Below, in pieces: positions 22,765-33,120 of a stretch of 64,000 nucleotides of DNA. The notes below the pieces were generated by a model. That model worked only from the letters and a program-made list of their open reading frames with translations, was not told the origin of the DNA and made no database searches. A program made the position numbers and the translations under genes. The first letter of the stretch is position 1. Each line of letters opens with the position of its first letter. The DNA lies in assembly GCF_008831285.2 (NCBI RefSeq), contig NW_022204507.1, positions 3,094,452-3,158,451 of the forward strand, in the 5' to 3' direction. This stretch comes from Nymphaea colorata. Its lineage: Eukaryota > Streptophyta > Magnoliopsida > Nymphaeales > Nymphaeaceae.

Positions 22765-22855
22765 CTTATCGCATTTGTAAACACAGCAATCATATAAACA
22801 CACTTATCGCATTTGTAAACGCAGCAATCATATAAACACGTTTATCACATTTGTC
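22765..22855 (+). repeat. 38-bp tandem repeat, about 2.4 copies
   Basis: CTTATCGCATTTGTAAACAC followed by AGCAATCATATAAACAC repeats at 22765 and 22803, with a partial copy at 22841. The unit is a relative of the TTATC(T/G)CAT motif family that fills the neighbouring DNA. Confidence 0.85.
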
Positions 22856-22859
22856 TTTG

Positions 22860-24020
22860 TTTACTTATCATCTTTAAATAGACATGCTGTTATCTCATTC
22901 TCTCATAACCGTTTCGAGCCGTCATGTCATTATCGCATTCTATCATTATTGTACATTCATTGCCTCATTGTTTCATTACGTTAATTTGTCACATTCTTTG
23001 TGTCTGTATACATCTTGCATTCCAGTGTTATCTCATTCACATGGCCCTTCCTTTCATGTGCATGTGAGATGACCAATCGTATGACGAATCCTGCAGATGT
23101 GCTGTTATCTCATTCTCTCATATTCATTTAGGCCCTTCTTGTTGTTATCGCATTAATTTGTCTCATCAATAACTTATCGCCTTCCATTGTTATCTCATTC
23201 ATGTTGTGTACTTTCGCAGTCCATACAATGTCGAAGTATTTGTGAATATAATCCAAATTGTTTCCATGATGCCACATTTAATGCACCCACATGTGACAAT
23301 ACATACCACAATGGTACGTTTCCATTTTTTATGTCATTGAGATAGACCGGAGGGAGGAATGTTGTTCAGACATTGTGTGTTGTGTGTTATTGACTGCGTT
23401 CATTTAATGCTGCTGCAATAATTGACAGCTTCATTAAATGCAGCCAAATGGGTGTTAAAAACAAAAGCCGATAGTACACATCACATGTTTTTCCCTCAAT
23501 AGTAGACTCGTCATTATCGTGTTCTTTAGGCAATGGCTTTGTTATCTCATTCTTTCGTATCCGTTCAGAACGTTCCTATTGTTATCATATTTTTTCGTTA
23601 ATCTATACTTGTTGTTATCTTATTGTTTTGTTACGTCAATTTATTTGAATTTTTGGTGTCCATAAACATTTCACATACCATTGTTATCTCATTTGCATTG
23701 GCCCTTCTTGTCGTATGTGTGTGAGATAAGCAATCATAAAATGAATCCTATAGTTGCGTTATAGAATTAATTTGTCTCTGTTTACTTATCATCTTTAGGC
23801 AGACACATTATTGTCTCATTCTCACATATTCATTCAAGACCTTTCTGTCGTTATCATGTTCTCTCATTAGTGTAGACTTGCTGTTATCTCATTGTTTCAT
23901 TACATTAATTTATTTGCACGACCCTTTATGTCATTGTATAATTCTTCTTTGTTCTTTATGTTCTTGTTGGCAGACGCATTGTTATCTTATTCTCTTGTAT
24001 CCATTCTTGCACCAGGTTTG
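22860..24020 (+). repeat. TTATCTCATT-rich, irregular repeat block
   Basis: Many copies of TTATCTCATT, TTATCGCATT and TCTCATTCTCTCATA in one orientation are interspersed with phrases seen elsewhere in the region (ACGAATCCTGCAG, GTGAGATAAGCAATCAT). There is no fixed period. It includes the third copy of the ~270-bp repeat at 23235-23500. No coding content is recognised. Confidence 0.65.
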
Positions 24021-24146
24021 TGTGTAGTTATTGCGTTATTGTGTCTCTGTTTCAAAAGCTGTTACAAAATCATTTAATGTATGATACATTGAGAGCGCTG
24101 ACTACTGTTGTGACTAACGAATTGAATCCATTCAGCACTGTAACAA

Positions 24147-26505
24147 TTACACATAATTGATTATAAAAATGTGCTTAAAGTTCAAACATATGTAATATGC
24201 ATAATATAATAAACTTACTAGGAGTTTCATAAAATGACTGTGATCGTATACGTCTTGCATACATGTGGACTGCATGCAGGTTTCAACTGCACCATTTGTA
24301 TACAGAATATAATCAACTTGTTGAGGATGATTTTCTTGCTTGATTTTCCTAATCCTACCTTGTTTCTCCAGTGCACTTTTTGTCCTATGCAAACTCCTAT
24401 CTGGTTTCCTCTTAAAAGTAGTGACCGCTAGACTAGTGCCCTTGCATTTGACAACCTTCACCTCTCTATTATCGAATACCATATTAGCAAAACCATGGCA
24501 CTTCTTCTTTGAGGGGTCTAGGGTGATGGGACCTGCAGCTTTTGGCTGACTTTTCATTATCACTTTGCCATCACAACATAGATTCGAAACGTTCCCCATA
24601 TCTGTTTGCCAACTGCATCATGTATTCATAAGTCTGGTTGTTTCTTGCTACCAGGTCTGCAACATACGTTAGTATCCTGCATAGATGCTGGTAACGGGAC
24701 AGGCTACAGGACTGTTGACCATCCACATGAAGAAATTTCATAAGAAATTTCATTAAGTCAATCTTTACATTTTTTGTCCATCTACGTAGAATGTATCTCT
24801 CTGGCAATTCCCGAATGTTCTCTCGATCGAGAGTCTTTAGAGAATGGCAAGTAGATTGTTGTTCATGTAATTCTTTGTCACAGTTAGTCGCTTGAATGGT
24901 TCTTCCTTAAACAACTCAAAGGCATTTAGTGTGTACAGAATTGCAACTTGCTCAAGGATGTTCATACCCAATCATTGAGGGCAACAAACAAATACTTTGA
25001 TGTCATCTTCAAGCTCATGGTCTCTAAGACCATCCAAAAAAATATTGTAGTGTTCCTTGAAACGAAATATTTGTAAGCAAGAGTACAATCTCTTTTTCAA
25101 TGCAATGTGCATGCTCTCTACTCTCCGTGTGCTAATCTGCCTACACAAAAGTATTGTCTTTCATATGCCAATGTCCACTTTTCTTTGTCCTTATACAATT
25201 TTTGAAGCCATGTATTTTTTTGTAGGTTATGTGCATCAATCATTTCTGTCCACATACATTCAAACATCTCACCATCTTTGCACTTAATGACACAATTAAC
25301 AAAACACTCCTTAAAACCAGTTTTTTGTTTCTTTATATGCCCTATATTCTTTGCCGTGCTTTGGAATATATGCCACAAACACAAATGATGGTGGGCTTCT
25401 GGCCATACGAGGGACAGTACAGCTGCTATTGCACTGTCACCATCCGTCAGTACAACTTTGGGGTGGTTCGCATTCATGGCCTCAGTAAATACTTTGAAAA
25501 GCACTCAAATGTCTCAGTAGTCCGATCAAAGCAGAATGCACAGCCAAAAATGCAACTACTACACTGATGGTTCACCCCCACAAACTGAGCAAACTGCCAC
25601 CCATAGGTTTTGACCTTCATTGTTGTGTCAAAAATAAGTACATCGCTGAAGCATCCATAATCTAACCTAGATCTCAAATCTGCCCAAAAGATATTTTTAT
25701 CATATCCATCCTCATACATCTCAATGGTGTTGTAGAAACTGGTGTCTTTGCTTAAACTTTTATGAATGGACTCGACCAATGCCATAATTTCTCCTCCTTT
25801 CATCGATTTTGTCCTCTCCCTCCTCAAGTGGTTTCTATGATCCATATGTTTGAATGAACATTCTCACAACCATCTTCTACTTTCACAAACAAGTCATATG
25901 CCTTGGTGGTATACCTACACTATCAACTAGCTCGCTTATTTTGGCATGCGACGATGACATTTCCTGATGCAACCTCAACATTTGGCTTATGTGAGAAGGA
26001 GCCAATGGATGGTTGTGTGTATAATATTTTTCATTCAGACGCCTTCCCAACTCCAAATTGGCAGCACAACCGCACCTTGTATCAATCTTGTGCTTGGTTA
26101 AACATGTTACTGATCTCTTCCATCTTTGTTTTGAACAAACATATGACTTTCGCACGACCATGCCCTGTGCATTTCTCTCTATCCTACCCTTCCTTACACT
26201 GAACTCGTGATGAAGAGCATAAGAATTACAAAAACTGTTGTTGCATCCTCCATATCGAACTCCATTAGTACAGTAGGAGCACGTTGTTCAGGATCTTTTA
26301 TCTCAAACTCCATTCCTGCAATAGGAAAATCCAATCCTAGAGTAGGACCACGTTCTCCCGTATCATCAGTCTCAAACTCTATTTCTACAGAAGGAGCATG
26401 TTCTTCGGGATACTTCATTTCCATGCAGAGGGACTCAATCTCTTCATCTCCATCCGATGGTGTAGATATTTCATACACTGTGCCATCTACAATACATATA
26501 GTCAA
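24147..26505 (-). pseudogene. FAR1/FHY3-type Mutator (MULE) transposase pseudogene
   Basis: Domains in order on the minus strand: an acidic N-terminus (26505-26194); a FAR1-type zinc DNA-binding domain (26161-25883) with KSYVCSKQRWKRSVTC, TRCGCAANLELG and YTHNHPL; a MULE transposase core (25845 to about 25060) with LIFDTTMKV (first Asp, 25627-25629), VVLTDGDSAIAAV (second Asp, 25442-25444), HHHLCLWHI and MWTEMIDAHNLQKNTWL (Glu, 25244-25246); and a C-terminal part with ELPERYILRRWTKNVKIDL (about 24800). The whole DDE triad is readable. The SWIM zinc finger expected before ELPERYILRRWTK is absent, apparently by deletion. Frameshifts near 25880 and 25500 and stops near 25110, 24960 and 24600 break it. 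The gene encoded the element's own transposase; related host genes are the light-signalling factors FHY3/FAR1, but the TE context favours a transposon gene. Confidence 0.88.
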
Positions 26506-26509
26506 CAGA

Positions 26510-27480
26510 AAGTAAATAACATTTTAACATTATCTCTTTATCTCGTTATCATTCCTACCGTTTGTGGTGTACTCGTTGTTATCTCATTACTTCGTAACCA
26601 TTCCTTTCGTTACATGTGCATTATCTTGTCTCTGTCTACTTTTTACCTACTTTGTACACGTGCCATTCTATTGATCAATCACAAGATGAATAGTTACAAA
26701 ATATAATGAGGTAAACTGGGATGCATAATATATTCCCCGAAGTCGTTATCATGCGCATTCATTAGGCCATGATTTCATTATCTTAAGCAAACTATCTCAA
26801 AGCCATTACATCGTAACATTATCCACAACATGAACTCAGTTGCACTCATTATTTTGTCTGGAACATTATGTATCACATGAACTGGGATGCACTTTTTACC
26901 TGTTGCATTGACATTTTCTTTATTTTTGAGCTCTGCCATCACCTTCGCCTTCGGTACCTCATGAACTGTTCCTACAATTTCTTTGAATATCCAACAGTAA
27001 AAAAGAAGCCCTGCAGAAGCCATTTCCTTTGTCATTTAACATTCACAAACAAAAAACTACAATGAAGCCGTTGTAAACTCACTGTCCTTTCCTTTTGTTT
27101 TTATTCCATCCATTTCTGCTTTAAGGCCAAGCTTTCTTCACCAGCAACCTCCTCTCTCATTTCTTCCTCCAGCGGGGACCCCTCTCTCTTATTTTTCTTC
27201 TTCCTAACCATCTTCCTTCCTTTGTGTGAAAGAATGCATGTGGCGTGAAGGTTGAGTATGTATATGCTATGTCCGTGCAATGCAAGGGTGTTCATGTAAA
27301 TATGCACAGTACATTTTTTGGCAGAAAAGTCATTTGTGGATACATATACGTAGTACGGACTACCCTATAAGGACATTTAATTAAGTATGGACATATACAT
27401 TTTCGTTCACTATAAATCAATATTGGAACTTTACATATACATATTAGGGTCCACCGTCCATGTACGCTTATTGCGAACGC
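26510..27480 (-). other. Upstream region of the transposase gene, with a short basic/acidic ORF
   Basis: TTATCTCATT motifs occur at about 26525-26640. A 36-codon minus-strand frame at 27101-27211 begins MVRKKKNKREGSPLEEE and could be a first exon, but no splice chain proves it. Another frame near 26780-27035 has a charged stretch (KAKVMAELKNKENVNATGKK). The right limit of the MULE region is placed near 27480 only because its motifs stop. Confidence 0.3.
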
Positions 27481-27963
27481 CGAAATGGCACACGTAACTC
27501 AGTCTCGTCTATTTCGACAAGGGAAGGGTGCCTGGCAACTTGTGTGGCTGCATTCAATTGGGAGGGCTCCACCTTGCAGATCTTGCAGGACCTCAACCAT
27601 TAACACATGCATGTCATATTGCTGTGACAGCTGCTGCACTCATGCTCTTGCTATCCGTCTTTGTTCACTGTGAGGCCTTCCATCCTGTTGGACCTAAAAT
27701 CTTGCTGTTTGTAGCCCTTCTCTTCTTGTTTCTGGATTACTGGCTCATCAAAATGCTTCTGTCCTCCAGATGAAGGAAGGTGACTCTCTAGCTCTCTTTT
27801 CTGTTCTAGTTTTATACCGTGTCTTTTTGTTGCCTTGGTCTTTTTCTTCTCTGTATTGGCTTTTATTTTTTGTGTGGACTGTTCCAATTCCCTTAAGCTG
27901 GTGATTCCCTCTAACACATGGTTGGAGGTGCCCCTCATTTGGTGTTTTCTGTCATTATAGAAG

Positions 27964-27967
<4 letters not shown>

Positions 27968-27999
<32 letters not shown>
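27968..27999. repeat. (CT)16 microsatellite
   Basis: Perfect CT dinucleotide run. It produces the Arg-Glu repeat frame on the minus strand, which is not a gene. Confidence 0.97.
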
Positions 28000-28004
<5 letters not shown>

Positions 28005-30929
28005 TCTTTCTCTGGCGCATACAAACAAAAGCATATTCAGTTCATTGATAAACGTCTGTAGAAGGATTCATTGTTTAGCTGAGGTTATATACATATGATG
28101 TAGGATTAAAGGACATTGATAGGAAAGGTAACCGATCGAGACACCCTTCTTCACTCATGTCCTTGTTGAGTGTTAGACTTCTCTCTCCATCTCCTTGATG
28201 ATTACTTCTTGCCTCCCACAATTCCATCCGTATCATGTAATTCAATATCGCATCCAGTTATACTACTATCATTCTTTGCTCACAACTTGCTTCCTCTTGA
28301 GCGTTCCCCCTCAAGCGAAGGTCTTAGCCGTTGTGATAATTTCTACGAGTTGATTGATGAATAAACTAACTCTCGTTTTTAACTTATATGCAATTTGTAG
28401 ATTGAGACAGAAGTACTTTATTAACCAAACAATGATGTACTTGTCACAATTCTGGTTGACGTACCCTCACATCTATCCGTGCTTTTATTTCAAGTTAACA
28501 ATTTAGCTTCCATTCTTTTCAACACAGTATCACACATTCATATATGTCTGTGTGTGTGTTATGAAAGTAATAACATTATTGTATGATGTCTTTTGGTATT
28601 ACAATTGCAAATCAAATTATATTTGCTTAATAGAATGCATGGTTTCTTAAGAAAATAGAATGTCTTGTTAATAAAAGTTATCTAAATACTATATGACTCT
28701 TTGCTTCACATTATGGCTATCATTCTCACACATCAGAATGCATACTCAAAAGTTTATCTCCTGCATTGAAAATTGAACTACAGCTATCATTTTCAGCACA
28801 GCGATAAACTGTACAAGTTAACAGTTTCTTTCTTGTACAATTTTATTGTAGTTCACTATTCCCAGCTCATCGAAGTTGATGCTGATGATAGTTTATCACA
28901 CAATCTTGCTACAAGTAAACAAATGAAAGGAGAACAACGGAAACCATAATCTATAGGGTGCGTCTAAAACATGTTCATAATTAGTAAGTTTTTCTTTAAT
29001 TTGCAGCATTGTGTGCATGTGTATGGTTTGAGCATTTTGTTTCACCGGATTTTCGTTATCTTTATTAATCTTAATGAAGTTCATCCCTTATAATGATGCC
29101 TAAAATTGTAAAGTACCACAACATTTGTCTAATGATTCTTTTGGATTTTTCAACTAGGTCAAGCTCAACATTTGAATCAGTTACGGTGAATCTTATCTTG
29201 TGCATGTGTTGTGCGTTTGTAGGCTAGAAGTGAGCTTGAATGTAGTGGCAGATTATTGTGAAATTAACAGTAAGTACTTTTATGTTGTGCATTTTTAGTA
29301 GTAAAGTTCTGGAATAAGTTTTAGAGTGCAAACAGCCAGTCTAATTTCTTGTTTTCTGAAATATCACTATTTTGTCTGTGTTTATTCATGAAATTGTTAA
29401 ATCTCTATAGGAAGTCATAAAGATTTTCCAGCAAATCTAAGTACAACATGGTTAAGGTGTATGAGATTATCTGAACTTGTTATTGTAGTTAAGGTATTTG
29501 TGACATTTTTGTTTTTGTGGGACCTACAGAGGCTCTCTCTTAAATAGTGCCTTTATGGTGGGCCCCATTTTCTGGAACTAATTCTATAAGCTAATTTGTT
29601 TTCTTCCTTTGTTAGTTACTCTAAGGAAACCCAAGAAACTTGAATTATTATTTTAAAGAAAAATAAGACAAATAAAATTTAAGTTTAAACATTTTAAATG
29701 TTTATTATGGACTTAATTATTATGTGATATATTGGTGTGCAGTTCTCCCCGCAACATTCTATGTTTGGAAAAAAATATCTCTAAAGAAGGATAGTGACCC
29801 AACCTACCCCTCTGCGGGCATTTTCTTGACACAGAATTTTGCAAAAAATAGACTTTTCAAATGGATACATGTCAGACAAGAAACGAGGTTTTGTTGGTCA
29901 CTGAATTTTTTATTCCATAAGTGGGATAATTGTCTGTATGGCTATATGCTGGAATTTTTGTGTATGAAACCTTACCATTTTTAGTAAAATTGGGCCATAA
30001 ATGGACAAATATTCCTATTGATAATCTTGATATATATGATCTGGGATTCAGCCTTTCATTTCTTCTTGCATAAAAGAAGATGTATTCCTTTATCATTTCC
30101 ATTTGTAAACAAGTTAATTGAGGATTAATAGTGTATATTCGATGGGCTTATGAAAGTGGGTACCACACATATATATTTGCCTTGAATACATGAGCATGCT
30201 TTCAGTTTATTTAGTCATAATATGAAGTGTTAGAATATGACGTGGTGCTTACATATAGGCATGTATACTTTCTATGGAAAATAGGGCGTAATTATTATCA
30301 ATGATGAATCGCTACTCACTATCTCAAATAAGCTTACGCAAACTGGAAAATTGTTTGAATGCTTTCAATTTTTGTGTGTGCAAGTGCGTGTAAGGGAGCT
30401 CAATGATGTTGTCTGCTAGATGTTGCTAGATAGTTAAAATTTAAAAATTTGTCTCTAGAAAATAGTACGGCGGTGGCTTTACCAACAATTTGGTGTCTCT
30501 TTAGTGACGAATTTCTAAATTTTAGTAATCCAACAACTCTTTGCATATGTAAAATTGACCCATATATGCGAATGCTTGTGTGTATGTGTCTATATATACA
30601 TATAATAATCATCATCATCATCATAACAATCATAATAATAATGTATATTAGAAAGTAATCTCAAAAGAGGCATGTGAATTGTTTCCAAAGCAAGTAACTA
30701 GAAATTGTACTACTACTCTTTCTTTCAATTGGGCTTCATGCGTTGTGCATATATAGCACCCTACCTTCTTTATGAGAATGCACCCAATTCTTTTCCTACA
30801 ATATATTTGAGGAAATACTATCCAAGCAATCTCCAGGATGTGGTGGAATAGAATAAAGTAGTTTTGCTTGTATAATAGCTAGTACTATGATAGTTTAGCT
30901 CCAATGTTGAACCGTTGTAAGTCGCTTGA

Positions 30930-31260
30930 ATGTTGTCTATTGGGTCCTGTCCACTACGCTATTGTTCTGTCCTCATGGACAATTATGTTCTTTGCCCACT
31001 GTTTGATGGTTTTAGGAACAAAACATTAAGTTCCTCTTGTCTGGCATTATTTTCACATATGTTTGTTCTGCCCGTCCTGTCTAGTATTTGTTTCTATTCT
31101 ATCCGATCTGTCTATTATGTTTAATTTGTTGTTCTGTCCAATGTTTGTTTCTTTTATGGTCAGTTTTATCTATTCATGTTTGGTTTGATCTGTCTGTTCT
31201 ATATGGTTCTTGTGTATTCTATGATTAGTTATGCTTGTCATATATGTTATGTCTGCTATT
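30930..31260 (+). repeat. TCTGTCC/TGTTCTGTCC-rich degenerate block
   Basis: Irregular recurrence of TTCTGTCC, ATCTGTCT and TGTTTG phrases without a fixed period. Confidence 0.4.
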
Positions 31261-31839
31261 TGATAATAAGAATACATTATTTTTTTAACATGTTATATCA
31301 AAATAAGTATAAAATTTGTAACAACATGTTATATGCAAATCAATACATTCGATAACACAATCCATTATATTATAGCAAAATCAACTCTTTCAATAGATTT
31401 GTATATATAACAAAAACATCATTACTCATAAATGTCCAAACATTTATTTAGTCGCCAATATCAAGTAAAATTACAAAACATCAAAATGTTAAACTATTGT
31501 AAGCCATGTATTGGAGAACAATGACACAAAAATAGATATAGAAATTTAACAACACTAGGACTATTATAAATACAAAAAATAATTATGAAAACTTGCTGGA
31601 TAACTAGTTGTGTATCGCACACACTACTCTTCCTATTTAACCATGCCATACATGAGAAAGGACATGACCATCTGGTTCCTGCATTTTAGAAATTAGAATG
31701 ACAAACAAACAATTAGATTGTCACCATAGAGTATTAAAATAATTAAGTATAACTAAGTCAACAACATATAATATAATGAAAATGTTAAACAATGAGTATC
31801 TTACTTGAAACATAATCATTCAACATTATTGAACCTTAC

Positions 31840-33120
31840 GGAGTTCATCGTTGTGACCATGTATTTGCGTTTGTTCAGTATTTTTATTGTCATTTATAAT
31901 TTCACTTACTTCACTATCATTTATATCATCAAGAGGAAATTGTTCAGCATTTAGATTGTGGTTGGTTTATAAAATTATGAAGAACACATGATGATTGTAT
32001 AATTTTAACTTGAGTGGTTATTGGATACGACACACGGGTCTCCAAAATCGAAAATCTTGCCTTAAGCAAACCAAATGATCTCTCGACAGTAGTACGCAAA
32101 GATGAGTGTCTATGGCTGTACAAATATTCTTTTGTCTAAATTTGCCTAGATCCAAAAACATTAATCTGTGATAGGTGGTATCGACATCTTCTATATGGAT
32201 TTAATAATCTGACAATATTTGGATATCTAGCATCGACATATTTATTTCATAATTAACAGTACATGTTATGTCACCCGAACAATTAAATTGATCATAGTAA
32301 ATTTAAACCATTGATATTTATTTTCTTACCATGTGAAACTTCTAATGGATGAAGATTATCTTCCAATGCACTTCATAATACTTTTGCATCAGTTGTACTT
32401 CTTTGCATTGCATTTCTTCAGACATATACTAGAATGTGTGTACTATCTATTGCTCTTAAACAATCCTATTGATACATAATGTGTTAGTAATCTAAACATT
32501 TTACTACAAATAAAAAGTTTGACTATGAATATCTATTGTGAATGGTAGTTGTTTACAATGGCGGAGCTACCTTGTGGCTGCTGTGGGCAAATTACCCACA
32601 CCAGTTTATAGAGATTGCTTTATTTATACATATGAATTTCATAAATTTTCTCCTTTTTATATATGACTGCTCCTTAAAATTTGAAATTTAAAGTACAGTG
32701 CCCCTTAGCCAGAAATTTCAAACTCTGCCGTTGGTTGTTTACTATAAAGTACGGAAAGAAACGTAGATCTGTTCTAACTCGGCTGGTGTAGTATCATCTT
32801 TACATCTCAAGTATTCATGCACAATACAGAGAATTGCTTTAAAACTAAGTTGAAGTATTTACTAGTTGTTTGTCTTGAGTGCTGAAAAATCATATTGGTT
32901 TCGTCAATTTCATTAATCATGTTTCAAACTAACGAAAAGCATCAATACCTGTTTCTTCTACTATGGTTTCTCTTCCATCACACAACTCCCTACTTCTTAA
33001 CATATTACATAATAATGCATATATTTGTTGATTCACCCTCAATAGATCTGGACAATTTTTTGAGTGTTCATGCATACACTTGTATCCAAATTGGGCACCT
33101 GCTAGTTGATTACTGCGTAC
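31840..33120 (-). pseudogene. PIF/Harbinger transposase pseudogene (interrupted by a MITE)
   Basis: Minus-strand blocks in order: RVNQQIYALLCNMLRSREL (about 33040); a decayed helix-turn-helix-like region with SKYFNLVLKQ (about 32860); RFFPYF ending at GT near 32744; then after AG near 32460, CLRAIDSTHI (first Asp, about 32430-32455); TTDAKVL and SALEDNLHPLEVSHG ending at GTAAG near 32330; KYVDARYPN (second Asp, about 32220-32243); RTTVERSFGLLKARFSILET (32041-32100, containing the Glu), and IIQSSCVLHNFI (about 31985). These match the HARBI1-like DDE family (YVDAGYPN, ERxFGxxKxRF, CCxLHNFI). Stops and frameshifts occur in most exons, so it is dead. The partner MYB/SANT gene of autonomous PIF elements was not found. 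Confidence 0.87.
32548..32741. mobile_element. 178-bp hAT-type MITE with 8-bp target-site duplication
   Basis: The element runs 32556-32733. It begins CAATGGCGGAGCT and ends AACTCTGCCGTTG, imperfect terminal inverted repeats of 13 bp with three mismatches. It is flanked on both sides by GTTGTTTA (32548-32555 and 32734-32741), a perfect 8-bp duplication as expected of hAT insertions. It has no coding capacity. It sits in an intron of the PIF/Harbinger transposase remnant. Confidence 0.82.

Larger units (their letters stand above)
12795..27480. mobile_element. Composite Mutator-like (MULE) region with PMD, ULP1 and FAR1-type transposase remnants
   Basis: The region combines a FAR1/MULE transposase (minus, 24147-26505), two ULP1-protease remnants (19651-19911 minus; 22120-22686 plus), a PMD remnant (15960-17383 plus), captured-exon-like pieces and several internal satellites. 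The TTATCTCAT/ATGAGATAA motif recurs from 12.8 to 26.6 kb. Co-occurrence of ULP1-like genes with MULE transposases is known from Kaonashi (KI) MULEs, and PMD genes are also TE-associated. It may be several nested elements: terminal repeats are clear only near 12.8-15.3 kb and I found no 9-bp target duplication, so both outer limits are approximate. Confidence 0.6.
27481..31839. other. Intergenic DNA without a recognised gene
   Basis: A plus-strand 81-codon frame at 27528-27773 (MPGNLCGCIQLGGL...) has two hydrophobic stretches that could span a membrane, but no family is recognised and the overlapping frames are equally open. A (CT)16 run lies at 27968-27999 and a (ATC)n run near 30608-30626. 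30930-31260 is pyrimidine/T-rich with recurring TCTGTCC/TTTGTTCTGTCC phrases. The rest is AT-rich and shows nothing. Confidence 0.45.

Noticed and set aside
24147-26505. A domesticated FHY3/FAR1 host gene
   Set aside because: Multiple frame breaks, ULP1 and PMD neighbours and repetitive flanks point to a dead transposon gene.
27651-28034. A minus-strand 127-residue frame with an Arg/Glu repeat
   Set aside because: The repeat is the translation of a (CT)n microsatellite and the remainder has no recognised domain.
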